This document shows, one piece after another, positions 18,318-26,396 of a DNA stretch of 53,007 nucleotides (position 1 is its first letter; each line of letters opens with the position of its first letter). The notes below the pieces were generated by a model. That model was not told the origin of the DNA. It searched no databases and worked only from the letters and a program-made list of their open reading frames with translations. The DNA is taken from assembly GCA_050942875.1 (NCBI GenBank), contig JBMNOD010000016.1, positions 1 to 53,007 of the forward strand. The letters are read 5' to 3'. The stretch is from JAAZAI01 sp050942875. Its GTDB lineage: Bacteria > Verrucomicrobiota > Kiritimatiellia > RFP12 > UBA3636. Position numbers and translations under genes: made by a program.

Positions 18318-18347
18318 ATTATGCGACAAACAGAGGGGCGGCGTCAA
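18318..18347 (-). promoter_or_regulatory. promoter for rplM-rpsI
   Basis: On the minus strand TTGACG (18347..18342) and CATAAT (18323..18318) are 18 bases apart. It lies between tsf and rplM, so the L13-S9 operon has its own start. Confidence 0.55.
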
Positions 18348-18358
18348 TGCCAAAAAGC

Positions 18359-19201
18359 CTAGGCGCCGAGCTGGTAGCGGATGTAGCGGCGGACGACGAC
18401 CGCATCGCCGGCGGCCTTGCCAACGTGGTCCATGAGCTTCTTGATCGTGAACGCGCCGTCTTTGACAAAGACCTGGTCGACGAGGCAGGCTTCGCTGTAG
18501 AACTTCTGCATTTTCCCTTCGATGATCTTTTCGAGGATGTTGGCGGGCTTGTTCTCGCCCTTCATCTGGTTCGCGTAAATCTCGCGCTCGGCGGCGATGA
18601 CGTCCGCGGGAACCTGCGAGCGGTCGAGCCAGCGGGGGGCGGATGCGGCGATCTGAAGCGTGAGGTCCTTGACGAACTCGGCAAACGTCTCGTTTCCGAC
18701 GGTCTCGGCCTTCGTGCAACCGACTTCGACGATCACGCCGACCTTGCCGCCCATGTGAATATAGGAAGCGAGGCGGCCGACGCCCTGGAGCGTGAAGACG
18801 TCGCAACGGCGGATCTTGAGATTTTCGCCGATCGCGGAGATTTTCGCGGTGAGCTCGTCCTTCATCGTTTCGGCGATGTTGTCGCCTTCGGCGAGCGCGC
18901 GCGCGGCGACGGAGTCGACGAACGCCACGAAGTCGGCGTTGCGGGCGACGAAGTCGGTTTCGCAGTTGACTTCGACCATGGCGATCTTTCTGCCGTCGTC
19001 CGAGGTCGCGGCGGCGATGATGCCCTGGTTGGCTTCCTTCTCGGCGCGCTTCGCGGCGACGGCGATGCCGAGTTCGCGGAGCAGCTTCACGGCGGCGTCG
19101 ATGTCGCCATCCGTCTGGACGAGGGCCTTTTTGCATTCCATCATGCTCACGCCGGTCATGCCGCGGAGCTTGTTGACTTCCGATGCGGTAATCTGTGCCA
19201 T
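18359..19201 (-). CDS. tsf: translation elongation factor Ts
   Basis: 280 residues, near E. coli EF-Ts (283). The N-terminal UBA-like part LRGMTGVSMMECKKALVQTD and the core TDFVARNADF motif (the TDFVA loop that contacts EF-Tu) are clear. EF-Ts recycles EF-Tu-GDP. It follows rpsB after 42 bases, the conserved S2-Ts order. The start at 19201 (MAQITASEVNKLR) matches the family. Confidence 0.97.
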   Translation of the reverse strand: MAQITASEVNKLRGMTGVSMMECKKALVQTDGDIDAAVKLLRELGIAVAAKRAEKEANQGIIAAATSDDGRKIAMVEVNCETDFVARNADFVAFVDSVAARALAEGDNIAETMKDELTAKISAIGENLKIRRCDVFTLQGVGRLASYIHMGGKVGVIVEVGCTKAETVGNETFAEFVKDLTLQIAASAPRWLDRSQVPADVIAAEREIYANQMKGENKPANILEKIIEGKMQKFYSEACLVDQVFVKDGAFTIKKLMDHVGKAAGDAVVVRRYIRYQLGA

Positions 19202-19243
19202 TTTATTCGTTTCTTTCTTAGGAAGTTGATTGTTGCGTGCTTG

Positions 19244-20599
19244 CTACTGCGCCGGAGCTTCGGCCGCGGGAGTCTCGGCGGGAGCTTCGGCGGCGGGCTT
19301 CTCGGCCGTCGCCTCGGCGGCGGGGGTTTCAGCCTTTGCCTTTGCCTTGGCGGGCTTCTCGGCCGTCGCCTCGGCGGCGGGCGTGTCGGTTGTCGCCTCG
19401 GCGGCGGGGGTTTCAGCCTTTGCCTTTGCCTTGGCGGGCGCCTTCTCGGCCGTCGCCTCGGCTGCGGGGGTTTCAGCCTTTGCCTTTGCCTTGGCGGGCG
19501 CCTTCTCGACCGTCGCCTCGGCTGCGGGCGTGTCGGTTGTCGCCTCGGCGGCGGGGGTTTCAGCCTTTGCCTTTGCCTTGGCGGGCGCCTTCTCGGCCGT
19601 CGCCTCGGCTGCGGGCTTCTCGGCCGTCGCCTCGGCTGCGGGCGTGTCGGTTGTCGCCTCGGCGGCGGCCTTTGCCCGCGCGGCGAGGGCTTCGGCGGCG
19701 GCGCGAGCCGTGTTGCGGCGGTTTTCAGACTGCCGGGCGCGTTTGTTTGCGCCGTCGTCGCCCTTGTCTGCGGCGCTGGCGCGGGTGCGGGCGGAGCGGC
19801 GGGGCTTGTCGATCAGTTCGCCAGAGGCTTCCGCCGCGGCCTGGGCGGCCGCGCGCTCGGCGTCGATGCGGCGCTGCTCTTCGGCGGCTCTGCGGGAGTA
19901 CGAGTCCGCGGCGTCCTTGGCCACGTGCGCGATGCAGTCCACGACGAGTTTGATCGAGCGCATCGAGTCGTCGTTGCCGGGGATCACGTAGTCCACCAGG
20001 TCGGGGTCGCAGTTGGTGTCGACGATGGCCACGATGGGGATGCCGAGGCGGCGCGCTTCGGCGACGGCGTTGGCCTCTCGCAGGAGATCGACGATGAACA
20101 CGGCGCCGGGGAGCTGGTTCATGTCGGCGATGCCGGAGAGGTTGTATTCGAGCTTGTCGAGCTCGCGGCGCATGCTCGCCGCCTCTTTCTTGTGAACGGA
20201 GAGCACGCCGGTGTTCTTTTCGGTGTTTTGGAGCTGGCGCATGCGACGCACGCTCAGGCGGATCGTCTGCGCGTTGGTGAGCGTGCCGCCCAGCCAGCGG
20301 GTCGTGACGTTGTACATGCCGCAGGCGTCCGCGGCGGCGCGGACGACTTCCTGGGCCTGCTTCTTGGTGCCGACGAAGAGGATCTTCTTGCCGTCCTCGG
20401 CCACGTCCTTGATGAATTGGAGGGCTTCCTCAAGCAGGTCGATGCTCTGCGTGATGTCGATGATGTGGATGCCGTTGCGCTTGTCGAAGATGTACTTCTT
20501 CATCTTCGGGTTCCAGCGCCGGGTCTGGTGGCCGAAATGCATTCCGGCCGTCATGAGGTCTCGGACCGTAAGTCCGGACAAGGGGACGTTGTTTGACAT
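19244..20599 (-). CDS. rpsB: 30S ribosomal protein S2 with a ~210-residue low-complexity C-terminal extension
   Basis: 451 residues against about 240 for usual S2. Residues 1-242 are a normal S2: LMTAGMHFGHQTRRWNPKMK, WLGGTLTNAQTIR, PGAVFIVDLLREANAVAEAR, VDTNCDPDLVDYVIPGNDDS. Residues 243-320 are Ala/Arg-rich and charged. Residues about 322-451 consist of repeated blocks built on AETPAAEAT, TDTPAAEA, AEKAPAKAKAK and AEKPAAEA. The reading frame is kept through the repeats, so the tail is real coding sequence, not a frameshift. The ATG at 20599 with AAGGTG upstream fits better than the in-frame ATG at 20608. The tail has no family I recognise; it resembles linker or nucleic-acid-associating Ala/Lys/Glu tails. 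Confidence 0.93.
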   Translation of the reverse strand: MSNNVPLSGLTVRDLMTAGMHFGHQTRRWNPKMKKYIFDKRNGIHIIDITQSIDLLEEALQFIKDVAEDGKKILFVGTKKQAQEVVRAAADACGMYNVTTRWLGGTLTNAQTIRLSVRRMRQLQNTEKNTGVLSVHKKEAASMRRELDKLEYNLSGIADMNQLPGAVFIVDLLREANAVAEARRLGIPIVAIVDTNCDPDLVDYVIPGNDDSMRSIKLVVDCIAHVAKDAADSYSRRAAEEQRRIDAERAAAQAAAEASGELIDKPRRSARTRASAADKGDDGANKRARQSENRRNTARAAAEALAARAKAAAEATTDTPAAEATAEKPAAEATAEKAPAKAKAKAETPAAEATTDTPAAEATVEKAPAKAKAKAETPAAEATAEKAPAKAKAKAETPAAEATTDTPAAEATAEKPAKAKAKAETPAAEATAEKPAAEAPAETPAAEAPAQ

Positions 20600-20744
20600 G
20601 TGTTGCACCTTGCAGTTCGTTTATAACGGCGCCGTTTCTGGCGGCCGTTGCGGTGAATCCGCTTTGCCGGCGTCACCCGGCCTTCGCTTCGGAGCGCCCG
20701 CCAGACCTCTTGGAAAGAGGCCGGATGGCGCTCGTGAACCGATG

Positions 20745-20773
20745 AAGATAGCAAAATCGGCCAGACAATGCAA
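20745..20773 (-). promoter_or_regulatory. promoter for rpsB-tsf
   Basis: Minus-strand TTGCAT (20773..20768) and TATCTT (20750..20745) have a 17-base spacer. The leader to the rpsB ATG is about 140 bases and could hold an S2 control structure; I see short GC hairpins in it but no clear match to a known leader. Confidence 0.6.
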
Positions 20774-20783
20774 GCGCGAATTT

Positions 20784-20818
20784 TTGAAACTTGAAACTTG
20801 AAACTTGAAACTTGAAAA
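20784..20818 (-). repeat. tandem heptamers TTGAAAC (x4 plus partial) upstream of the rpsB promoter
   Basis: Four exact TTGAAAC units and a fifth TTGAAAA, in register. Read on the rpsB strand the unit is GTTTCAA, and the array ends 11 bases before the -35 box. Shorter versions lie upstream of ahcY (33225-33238), uxaC (about 36017-36040) and the plus-strand glycoside hydrolase (about 26308-26325). Confidence 0.85.
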
Positions 20819-20907
20819 ATTTTAAAAAACGAGCCGACAAGACGGACGGCGCAGGTCTTTGCGTGAAACTTGATCAAACGCCGGGTTTGGACGGATCGGT
20901 TCTTGCT

Positions 20908-20936
20908 GCGGCACGCGGCGGGGACGCCGCGTCCAC
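20908..20936 (+). repeat. GC-rich hairpin repeat family C, copy 2
   Basis: GCGGCACGCGGCG, GGGA, then CGCCGCGTCCAC. It is identical over 29 bases to 21052-21080, with a family B copy between them. The 20819-21215 gap contains no credible gene. Confidence 0.75.
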
Positions 20937-20939
20937 GGA

Positions 20940-20972
20940 ATGGCGACCGCCCGCGCCGGGACGGCGGGCTCC
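20940..20972 (-). repeat. 33-base repeat family B, inverted copy 3
   Basis: The reverse complement matches 7670-7702 at 30 of 33 positions. Confidence 0.65.
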
Positions 20973-21051
20973 AGCGGGGCGGCTTCGGGTTCGCGCATCG
21001 CGGGCCGTGCCGTTGGGGACCGCGGTCTCCGCGGGCGAATGGGCGCAGGCG

Positions 21052-21080
21052 GCGGCACGCGGCGGGGACGCCGCGTCCAC
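21052..21080 (+). repeat. GC-rich hairpin repeat family C, copy 3
   Basis: Identical to 20908-20936. About 35 bases further on, three TTGGACGGA-like nonamers follow in tandem (about 21116-21140). Confidence 0.75.
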
Positions 21081-21189
21081 TGCGCTGCGTGGAATCAAGG
21101 ATCGGTCTGATCCGACGGATTGGACGGATTGGACGGATTTCGAAAGCTCGACAAAGCTGGCGACAAAGCCGCCCTGCGGCTGTAATTTT

Positions 21190-21210
21190 CTAGCGACTCG
21201 CGACTCGCGA
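21190..21210. repeat. three tandem heptamers of CTAGCGA/CTCGCGA type
   Basis: CTAGCGA, CTCGCGA and CTCGCGA lie six bases past the stop of the adhesin-like gene. An 8-bp hairpin (CTCACGGC/GCCGTGAG, 21215-21233) overlaps that stop. Confidence 0.7.
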
Positions 21211-21215
21211 CTTCC

Positions 21216-23642
21216 TCACGGCTCCGCCGTGAGAACGACGCGGAAGAATCCGCTGTCGGCGCCGGGCAGGACAAACCTGCTTTCGGGGCCGTCGGCCACG
21301 AAGCCCGTCTTCACGGGGAGCCACGGGGCGTCCAGCGTCCTGCAGTGCTCGATGGCGTACACCTTGCCGCTCACGCTTGCCCAGCGGATTTCAATGCCGT
21401 TGGCAACGGGCCGGATGCCGAGGATCTTGAGCACGGAGTTCGCCTCGAGCGGATCGGTCCCTGCCAGGAATTCCTCGAAGTTGGCGAGACCGTCGCCGTC
21501 CGGGTCGTCGTCGCGACCCGAGGCCGCGCCGTCCCAGTCGATGCCGCCGGCCCAGGCGTCGTAGTCCGCCGCCGCGCCGTCGACCGTCACCGTGTAGGGG
21601 CCGTAGATGTTTTCGGCGCCGCTGTTTTCGATTTCGATGACGCGCCATGTCTGGCGCCCGCCCGGGGTTGCGCCGGGATCGGCCAGCGTGTAAACGGTCG
21701 GATGTTCGTTCAATTCCGAATAGACGGGTCCGTCGGGGTTGAGGCGCGTCCAGGCGCCGTTGTCGAGGCGTTCGATCCAGTAGCCGAGGGTGTCGTATTC
21801 GGCCGCCGTCTCCCACTCGACGAAGACGTTGCCGTCGTCGGCGTATGCGCTGAAGCTCGTGATCACCGACAGCGTCGGCAAATAGTAGATCCCGGCGTCG
21901 ATGCCGAGGATCACGGCATTTGGCTCCGCATGGATCTCGTCGCAATGTCGGCAGGCTTCTTCGAAGTCGCTGTCCGTCTCGCACGTGGCGCAGCTTGCGT
22001 GCTTTGGCGAAAAGGCGCAACCGCCTGGCGGGTCGATGCAAATCCGATAGACGCCCGGCGCCGTTTTGAACAGATAGTAGCCGTTGTCGTCGGTCGTCGC
22101 GCTGGCGACCAGGGTCAGGTTCGTCGCGCTGGCGCTCCGGCTTCTGCGCATGGCAACGGCGTAGAGCTTCATTCCGACGCCTTTGATCCCCGGTTCGCCG
22201 TCGTCCTGGACGCCGTTCCGATTGATGTCGTGCCAGACGAAGTCGCCGATTGTGGCGGCGTTGTCGGGCGGCTTGTAGCCGACGTTGACCGGCTCGCCGA
22301 CGTCGTCGCCGATTCCGTGCCCTGCGTAGAGCGTGTAGTAGGCCACGCCGTAGCCGCCGGCATCGTCGGCCCGCTGGCGCCTGGGGTCGCTGGCGGCCGG
22401 GGTGCCGGCGGCGGGGCGGTCGACGAGCTCGCCGGGGTTGCCGAAGAAGCGGATTTCGTAGTTGCCGGAGAGAAGGTCGTTGAATTCGTAGAACCCGTTG
22501 GCGGCGGTCCTGGTGGTGGCCACGAGGACGCCATTCGTGTAGAGACGCACGTTGATCGCGTTGAGGAGGTTGTCGGGCCGGCTTTCCGTCAGGGAGTCGT
22601 CCAGATCCAGGAAGGCGTAGCCGTAGAGACGCGCCAGCCCCCTCCTGGGGAAGCTGCCTTTGAAGGGGAAGTTGTGGAACTCGAAGCCGTTGCTGCCGGC
22701 GACGTCGCCGCCGAAGACGGCGTAGCCATTGATGTTGCCGGCGGAGAACGTGCCGGAGGCGTACGGCGCCAGGACCGCCCCGCAGTGCGCATAGCTCGTG
22801 GTGGTGATGTTGGTCGCATCGACGTAGTTCAAGATCAAATGATTGTTGTCGACGCCGGTGAGGGACATGTTGCCGTAGGTGATGCCGACGTCGCCGCCGT
22901 GGATGTTGATCAGCACGGTGGCGCCGGCGGGCGCCTCGATGTATCGGGCGGCCGATCTCATGCTCCAGTCCTCCGCGCTCACATGGAAGACGTTGAACTC
23001 GGGGTCGGAGCCCGTCAAGCGCGCCTCGCCGGACCAGGCGGACCACCGCGTGAAGCTTTTCTCCTCGACGCCGCGCTCTTCGAAGGAGGCCATCTGGGCG
23101 CTGGCGGCCACCGCAATGGCGTGGAGCTCGTCCCACGTCTTGCCGGCGCCGTCGCGCGACACGTTGCCGGCCGCGTCGAACGTGATGTTGGTGGCGTGGT
23201 AGACCAGGTTGTTCTCGGCCGTCGGGTAGCGTGTGCAGTTGCTGTAGTAGGAGCCGCCGTAAACGATGTTGCCGTTGACGCCGAAGTTGTTGCGGTCGTG
23301 GAAGTCGCCGCCGACAATGAGCGCGTCCTTGACGCCGTTGGTGTAGGTGGGCAGCGGCTCGCCGACCACGGGGTAGCCGACGCTGTAGCTGCTGCCGTCC
23401 GTGACGGTGAAGTTGCCGCCGACCGTGAGAAGCCCTTCGCAGTCGCCGCCATAGGTGGTGAGGTCGCCGAAAATGAATGCGTTGAAGTTGGTTGCGAAGT
23501 AGAGCCACTGGGAGACGGGCTGGGGCGAGGGGGCAATCGGTGCGGCCGTGGCGGCGCCGCCCAGCAACAGCAATAGCGTTGCGAGCATCGCGGGGAGAAA
23601 GTCAAGACCTCGCCAGTTCGTTCCAAAGCACTGTTTTTTCAT
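21216..23642 (-). CDS. secreted choice-of-anchor-A protein with SdrD B-like and type-3 calcium repeat regions
   Basis: 808 residues. A Sec signal peptide (charged start, LPAMLATLLLLLGGAATAAP) is followed by a choice-of-anchor-A domain (about 45-330; FNAFIFGDLTTYGGDCEGLL, VGGNFTV, LIVGGDFHDRN, VLINIHGGD, NGYAVFGGDVAG). Two SdrD B/Cna-B-like segments follow (RLYGYAFLDLDDSLTESRPD near 340 and IGDFVWHDINRNGVQDDGEP near 470), each with Asp-rich calcium loops. A Cys-rich patch (SCATCETDSDFEEACRHCDE) is odd. Near the end DDDPDGDGLANFEEFLAGTD is a thrombospondin-type calcium motif, then a final beta domain. There is no LPXTG or obvious sorting tail at the C-terminus. It is probably a large surface or extracellular adhesin or matrix protein. 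It is a single-gene unit with a long leader. Confidence 0.85.
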   Translation of the reverse strand: MKKQCFGTNWRGLDFLPAMLATLLLLLGGAATAAPIAPSPQPVSQWLYFATNFNAFIFGDLTTYGGDCEGLLTVGGNFTVTDGSSYSVGYPVVGEPLPTYTNGVKDALIVGGDFHDRNNFGVNGNIVYGGSYYSNCTRYPTAENNLVYHATNITFDAAGNVSRDGAGKTWDELHAIAVAASAQMASFEERGVEEKSFTRWSAWSGEARLTGSDPEFNVFHVSAEDWSMRSAARYIEAPAGATVLINIHGGDVGITYGNMSLTGVDNNHLILNYVDATNITTTSYAHCGAVLAPYASGTFSAGNINGYAVFGGDVAGSNGFEFHNFPFKGSFPRRGLARLYGYAFLDLDDSLTESRPDNLLNAINVRLYTNGVLVATTRTAANGFYEFNDLLSGNYEIRFFGNPGELVDRPAAGTPAASDPRRQRADDAGGYGVAYYTLYAGHGIGDDVGEPVNVGYKPPDNAATIGDFVWHDINRNGVQDDGEPGIKGVGMKLYAVAMRRSRSASATNLTLVASATTDDNGYYLFKTAPGVYRICIDPPGGCAFSPKHASCATCETDSDFEEACRHCDEIHAEPNAVILGIDAGIYYLPTLSVITSFSAYADDGNVFVEWETAAEYDTLGYWIERLDNGAWTRLNPDGPVYSELNEHPTVYTLADPGATPGGRQTWRVIEIENSGAENIYGPYTVTVDGAAADYDAWAGGIDWDGAASGRDDDPDGDGLANFEEFLAGTDPLEANSVLKILGIRPVANGIEIRWASVSGKVYAIEHCRTLDAPWLPVKTGFVADGPESRFVLPGADSGFFRVVLTAEP

Positions 23643-23819
23643 AACGATGGTTCTTTCTTTTTTAGCCGTGTCAACCCGTGCGCATCGGGTTTTCTGCGCA
23701 GGGGTGGTTTTGGTCTTGGTTTTGGTGACTCGAAGTGGTGTGTGAATTCATTGGAACGGTTCGGTGTTTTTTGTGTGTGAAGCGGACCTTCGCGAACATG
23801 AATTCGTGAACTGCCTTAT

Positions 23820-23849
23820 AGCCTATCGCATTTTCGACAATGAAGTCAA
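23820..23849 (-). promoter_or_regulatory. possible promoter for the adhesin-like gene
   Basis: Minus-strand TTGACT (23849..23844) and TAGGCT (23825..23820) are 18 bases apart; a leader of about 170 bases would result. The match at -10 is only moderate. The 23643-24053 gap is clearly richer in A and T than its surroundings and has no gene. Confidence 0.35.
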
Positions 23850-23920
23850 CAACAAATTTGAGTCGAATTCCGAAGAATAATTCGATTAATCCGCAAAAAA
23901 AGTGTTTTTAGTCAAAAATT

Positions 23921-23971
23921 TTCTCAACAATGAGCACGAAGTTTCTCATTTTTGAGAACTCCGCGTTCTCG
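23921..23971. promoter_or_regulatory. array of alternating TTCTCA/TGAGAA half-sites, probable operator
   Basis: Five half-sites alternate in orientation: TTCTCA at 23921, TGAGCA at 23931, TTCTCA at 23943, TGAGAA at 23953 and TTCTCG at 23966. The first four form two dyads, CTCA-N4-TGAG, with centres exactly 22 bases apart (two helix turns). The array lies in the AT-rich divergent gap between the adhesin-like gene and the membrane-protein/radical-SAM operon. Confidence 0.6.
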
Positions 23972-24053
23972 TTTCTATTTGCTGGCAATTGGCCTGTGCT
24001 TGCGCTAACATGGTTGCATGTGAAATGAAATGGATGGGGCAGGGAAGAAGACC

Positions 24054-24725
24054 ATGATTGAGATTCAGATCAAGCGGGGGCGTGAAAAATCGCTGGAACG
24101 GCGTCGCAAGTGGAAGTCTCGTTTGCGAACGTTCCGGGCTGCCTGCTCGATCGTTTTCGGAACGGTCGTGCTCAACGGCTTGGCTGTGCTCGGGGCTCGT
24201 CAGTTCTGCGAAGGCTTTGCGCATTCGATTGTGGAGGTTGGCTGGTCTTGGATGGACGTGCTTTCCAGAATGATCGGCCTTTCGATGGCGGGTGCTGCCA
24301 TCGCTTGGGACATCCAGTTGATCGTTGGTTTTTTCCGGCGGGCGATTTTCCCGAAGATCGAGATCTCGGTCTCGCCGATGCGGGCTTCGCCCGGGGAGGT
24401 CGTGGAGGTCGCATTTCGCGTCAAAGGGGCGGCCTCCTGGTTGCGTCGCATGGAGGCGCGGCTTGCCTGCACGGAGGTCGATGACGATTGCGAGATGGAG
24501 GATCTTTATCGGGAGACGGTTTTCAGTTCGTCCGAGCAGAAGGATTTTGCGAAGGGTTCGTTCTCGGTTGCCATTCCGACTGGCTTTCCGGCCTCGGGAT
24601 GCCATGCGAGGAAGGAAAGAGCCGCCGTGATGTGGGGCGTGTCGTTCAGAGGGCGCACCACGCCGGGATTCATGCCGGATGTTCTCGGTTTCGCGGAAAT
24701 CGAAGTCGCGGAGACCGAGGGGTGA
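24054..24725 (+). CDS. membrane protein of unknown function, coupled to a radical SAM gene
   Basis: 223 residues from the ATG at 24054 (AGGGAAG lies upstream; an in-frame ATG at 24030 is less supported). Basic N-terminus (IKRGREKSLERRRKWKSRLR), then two transmembrane helices (about residues 30-50 and 70-95). The C-terminal part is a beta-rich soluble domain (IEISVSPMRASPGEVVEVAF, WGVSFRGRTTPGFMPDVLGF) resembling an immunoglobulin- or arrestin-like fold with an early ISVSPMRASPGEVVEV strand pair; the topology fits a soluble domain on one face of the inner membrane. The stop overlaps the start of the radical SAM gene (GTGA). I do not recognise the family. Confidence 0.75.
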   Translation: MIEIQIKRGREKSLERRRKWKSRLRTFRAACSIVFGTVVLNGLAVLGARQFCEGFAHSIVEVGWSWMDVLSRMIGLSMAGAAIAWDIQLIVGFFRRAIFPKIEISVSPMRASPGEVVEVAFRVKGAASWLRRMEARLACTEVDDDCEMEDLYRETVFSSSEQKDFAKGSFSVAIPTGFPASGCHARKERAAVMWGVSFRGRTTPGFMPDVLGFAEIEVAETEG

Positions 24726-26152
24726 AACCAGAGATTTTATTGATTGCGGTCAATGCCGGCTACGCGCATACGTCGATGAGCCTGCGGTGCCTGCTGGCGA
24801 ACCTTGGCGACTTGGAGGCGCGCGCGGCGATTCGGGAGTTCGACTCGCGGCTCGAGCCGATGCAGATCGTCGAGGCGATCGTCGCGGTCGAGCCCGGGAT
24901 CGCGGCCTTTTCCGTTTACATCTGGAACGTCGAGATCATGAAGGACGTGCTGCGCCTGTTGCGGGCGGTGCGTCCGGGGATCGTTCTGGTGGCGGGCGGC
25001 CCTCAGATCGTGCCGGGCGACGATCCCGCCGGCATCCTGCCGCTGGTGGACGTGGCGGTGTCCGGGGAAGGCGAGGGCGTCATGCACGGGATTTTCGCGA
25101 CGCTGCTCGCCGGCGGCGCGGTCGCTTCGCCCGTCGTGGCCGAGCCGCCGGATCTGGCGCGGGTCGCGCTGCCGTACCGGCTGTATTCCGACGAGGACAT
25201 CGCGCATCGCGTGGTGTATGCGGAGGCGACGCGCGGCTGTCCGTTCCGGTGCGAATACTGCACGTCGTCGGGCAGTGGCGGGGTGCGCGCCTTTCCACGC
25301 GAGCCGTTGCTGGCGGCGTTCGGCGCGTTGCTCGACCGGGGCGCGCGGCAATTCAAGTTCCTGGATCGTTCGTTCAACTTCGGCGGCGAGGCGTCGCTGG
25401 CCGTGCTCGATTTCTTTGCCGAGCGGCAGTCCGACGGGCTTCGGCTCCATTTCGAGTTCACGCCGGATGTGCTGGACGACGCCTGGCGCGAGCGGCTGCT
25501 GCGCTTCCGGCCCGGCATGCTGCATGTCGAAATGGGCGTGCAGACCTGGAATGTCGAGGTGGCGAAGTCCATGCGCCGCCCCCTGGATCCGCCGAAGGTC
25601 GAGGAGGCGCTGCGGTTCATGATCGAGGAGGCGAAGGCCGACGTCCACGCCGATTTGATCGCCGGGCTGCCGGGCGAGGACGAGGCGTCGTTCCAGGCCG
25701 GCTTCGACCGGCTGGTGGCGCTGGGGCCTGCGGAAATCCAGGTCGGCATCTTGAAGCGCCTGCCGGGCACGGCCATCGGGCGCCATGACGCGGCGGAGGG
25801 CGTCCGGTGGAGTCCGCTGCCGCCTTACGAGATTCTGGAGAACCGGCGCATGCCCTTTGCGCGGCTGCGCGCGATCGAGCGCTTTGGCCGCTGCTGGAAT
25901 CTGCTGGTCAACAGCGGACGCTTCCGCACGAGCGCGCCGATGCTCTGGCGCGATGGCGGGTCGCCCTATGCGCGGGGCATGCGCGTGATGGAAACGGTTT
26001 TTGCGGCGAGCGGGCGGATGCATGCGATCGGCCCCAAGCGGCTGGCCGCCGCCCTGCACGACGTGCTGGTGGGCGAGGCGGGGGTTCCGGATGCCGAGGT
26101 GCGCGCGGCGCTGGAGCGCGACGCCCGCGAAGCGGCGTGGGATCGGAGCTGA
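24722..26152 (+). CDS. B12-binding radical SAM protein
   Basis: 476 residues. Start GTG at 24722 inside GTGA, overlapping the preceding stop. The N-terminal cobalamin-binding Rossmann-like domain (about 1-130) shows EILLIAVNAGYAHTSMSLRC, a helical VEAIVAVEPGIAAFSVYIWN and VLVAGGPQIVPGD. The radical SAM core starts near 165 with ATRGCPFRCEYC (CxxxCxxC cluster site) and continues with FKFLDRSFNF, LHFEFTPD, HVEMGVQTWN and HADLIAGLPGED. This layout is shared with the family that carries a C-terminal DUF4080. Its members act on unactivated carbons, often as methyltransferases or tailoring enzymes; the substrate is unknown. The partner membrane protein may supply the location. Confidence 0.9.
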   Translation: MKPEILLIAVNAGYAHTSMSLRCLLANLGDLEARAAIREFDSRLEPMQIVEAIVAVEPGIAAFSVYIWNVEIMKDVLRLLRAVRPGIVLVAGGPQIVPGDDPAGILPLVDVAVSGEGEGVMHGIFATLLAGGAVASPVVAEPPDLARVALPYRLYSDEDIAHRVVYAEATRGCPFRCEYCTSSGSGGVRAFPREPLLAAFGALLDRGARQFKFLDRSFNFGGEASLAVLDFFAERQSDGLRLHFEFTPDVLDDAWRERLLRFRPGMLHVEMGVQTWNVEVAKSMRRPLDPPKVEEALRFMIEEAKADVHADLIAGLPGEDEASFQAGFDRLVALGPAEIQVGILKRLPGTAIGRHDAAEGVRWSPLPPYEILENRRMPFARLRAIERFGRCWNLLVNSGRFRTSAPMLWRDGGSPYARGMRVMETVFAASGRMHAIGPKRLAAALHDVLVGEAGVPDAEVRAALERDAREAAWDRS

Positions 26153-26357
26153 TGGAATCGGATTCACTCGGCAGAGTTGCGGAAATCCGCCCCTTCACTC
26201 GTGCAGCAAGTTTTCCGACAGGATTGCAGGGCTCCATTTTCCCAAGGCAGTTTTGTCAATCTTGCAATCATGTCTCAAGACACTCGGCGAAGCCGCCCCA
26301 GCGCAGTTTCGAATTTCAAGTTTCAAACTCCACCCATCCAAACGCACATTTTATGCA

Positions 26358-26386
26358 TTGGCTTTTTCCGTTCCCTTGATTATACT
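26358..26386 (+). promoter_or_regulatory. promoter for the glycoside hydrolase, possible leaderless start
   Basis: TTGGCT (26358-26363) and TATACT (26381-26386) have a 17-base spacer. The expected start of transcription is at about 26393, only a few bases before the ATG at 26397, and there is no ribosome site before it. Confidence 0.6.
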
Positions 26387-26396
26387 TGTCGCCGCC

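Noticed and set aside
19250..19670. Possible CRISPR array in the repeated DNA at the end of rpsB
   Set aside because: The repeats are adjacent coding blocks in one open frame with no unique spacers; no cas genes are in the window.
18314..20596. 760-codon plus-strand reading frame
   Set aside because: Antisense to tsf and rpsB; its Gly/Leu/Cys-rich repeats are the mirror of the S2 tail repeats.
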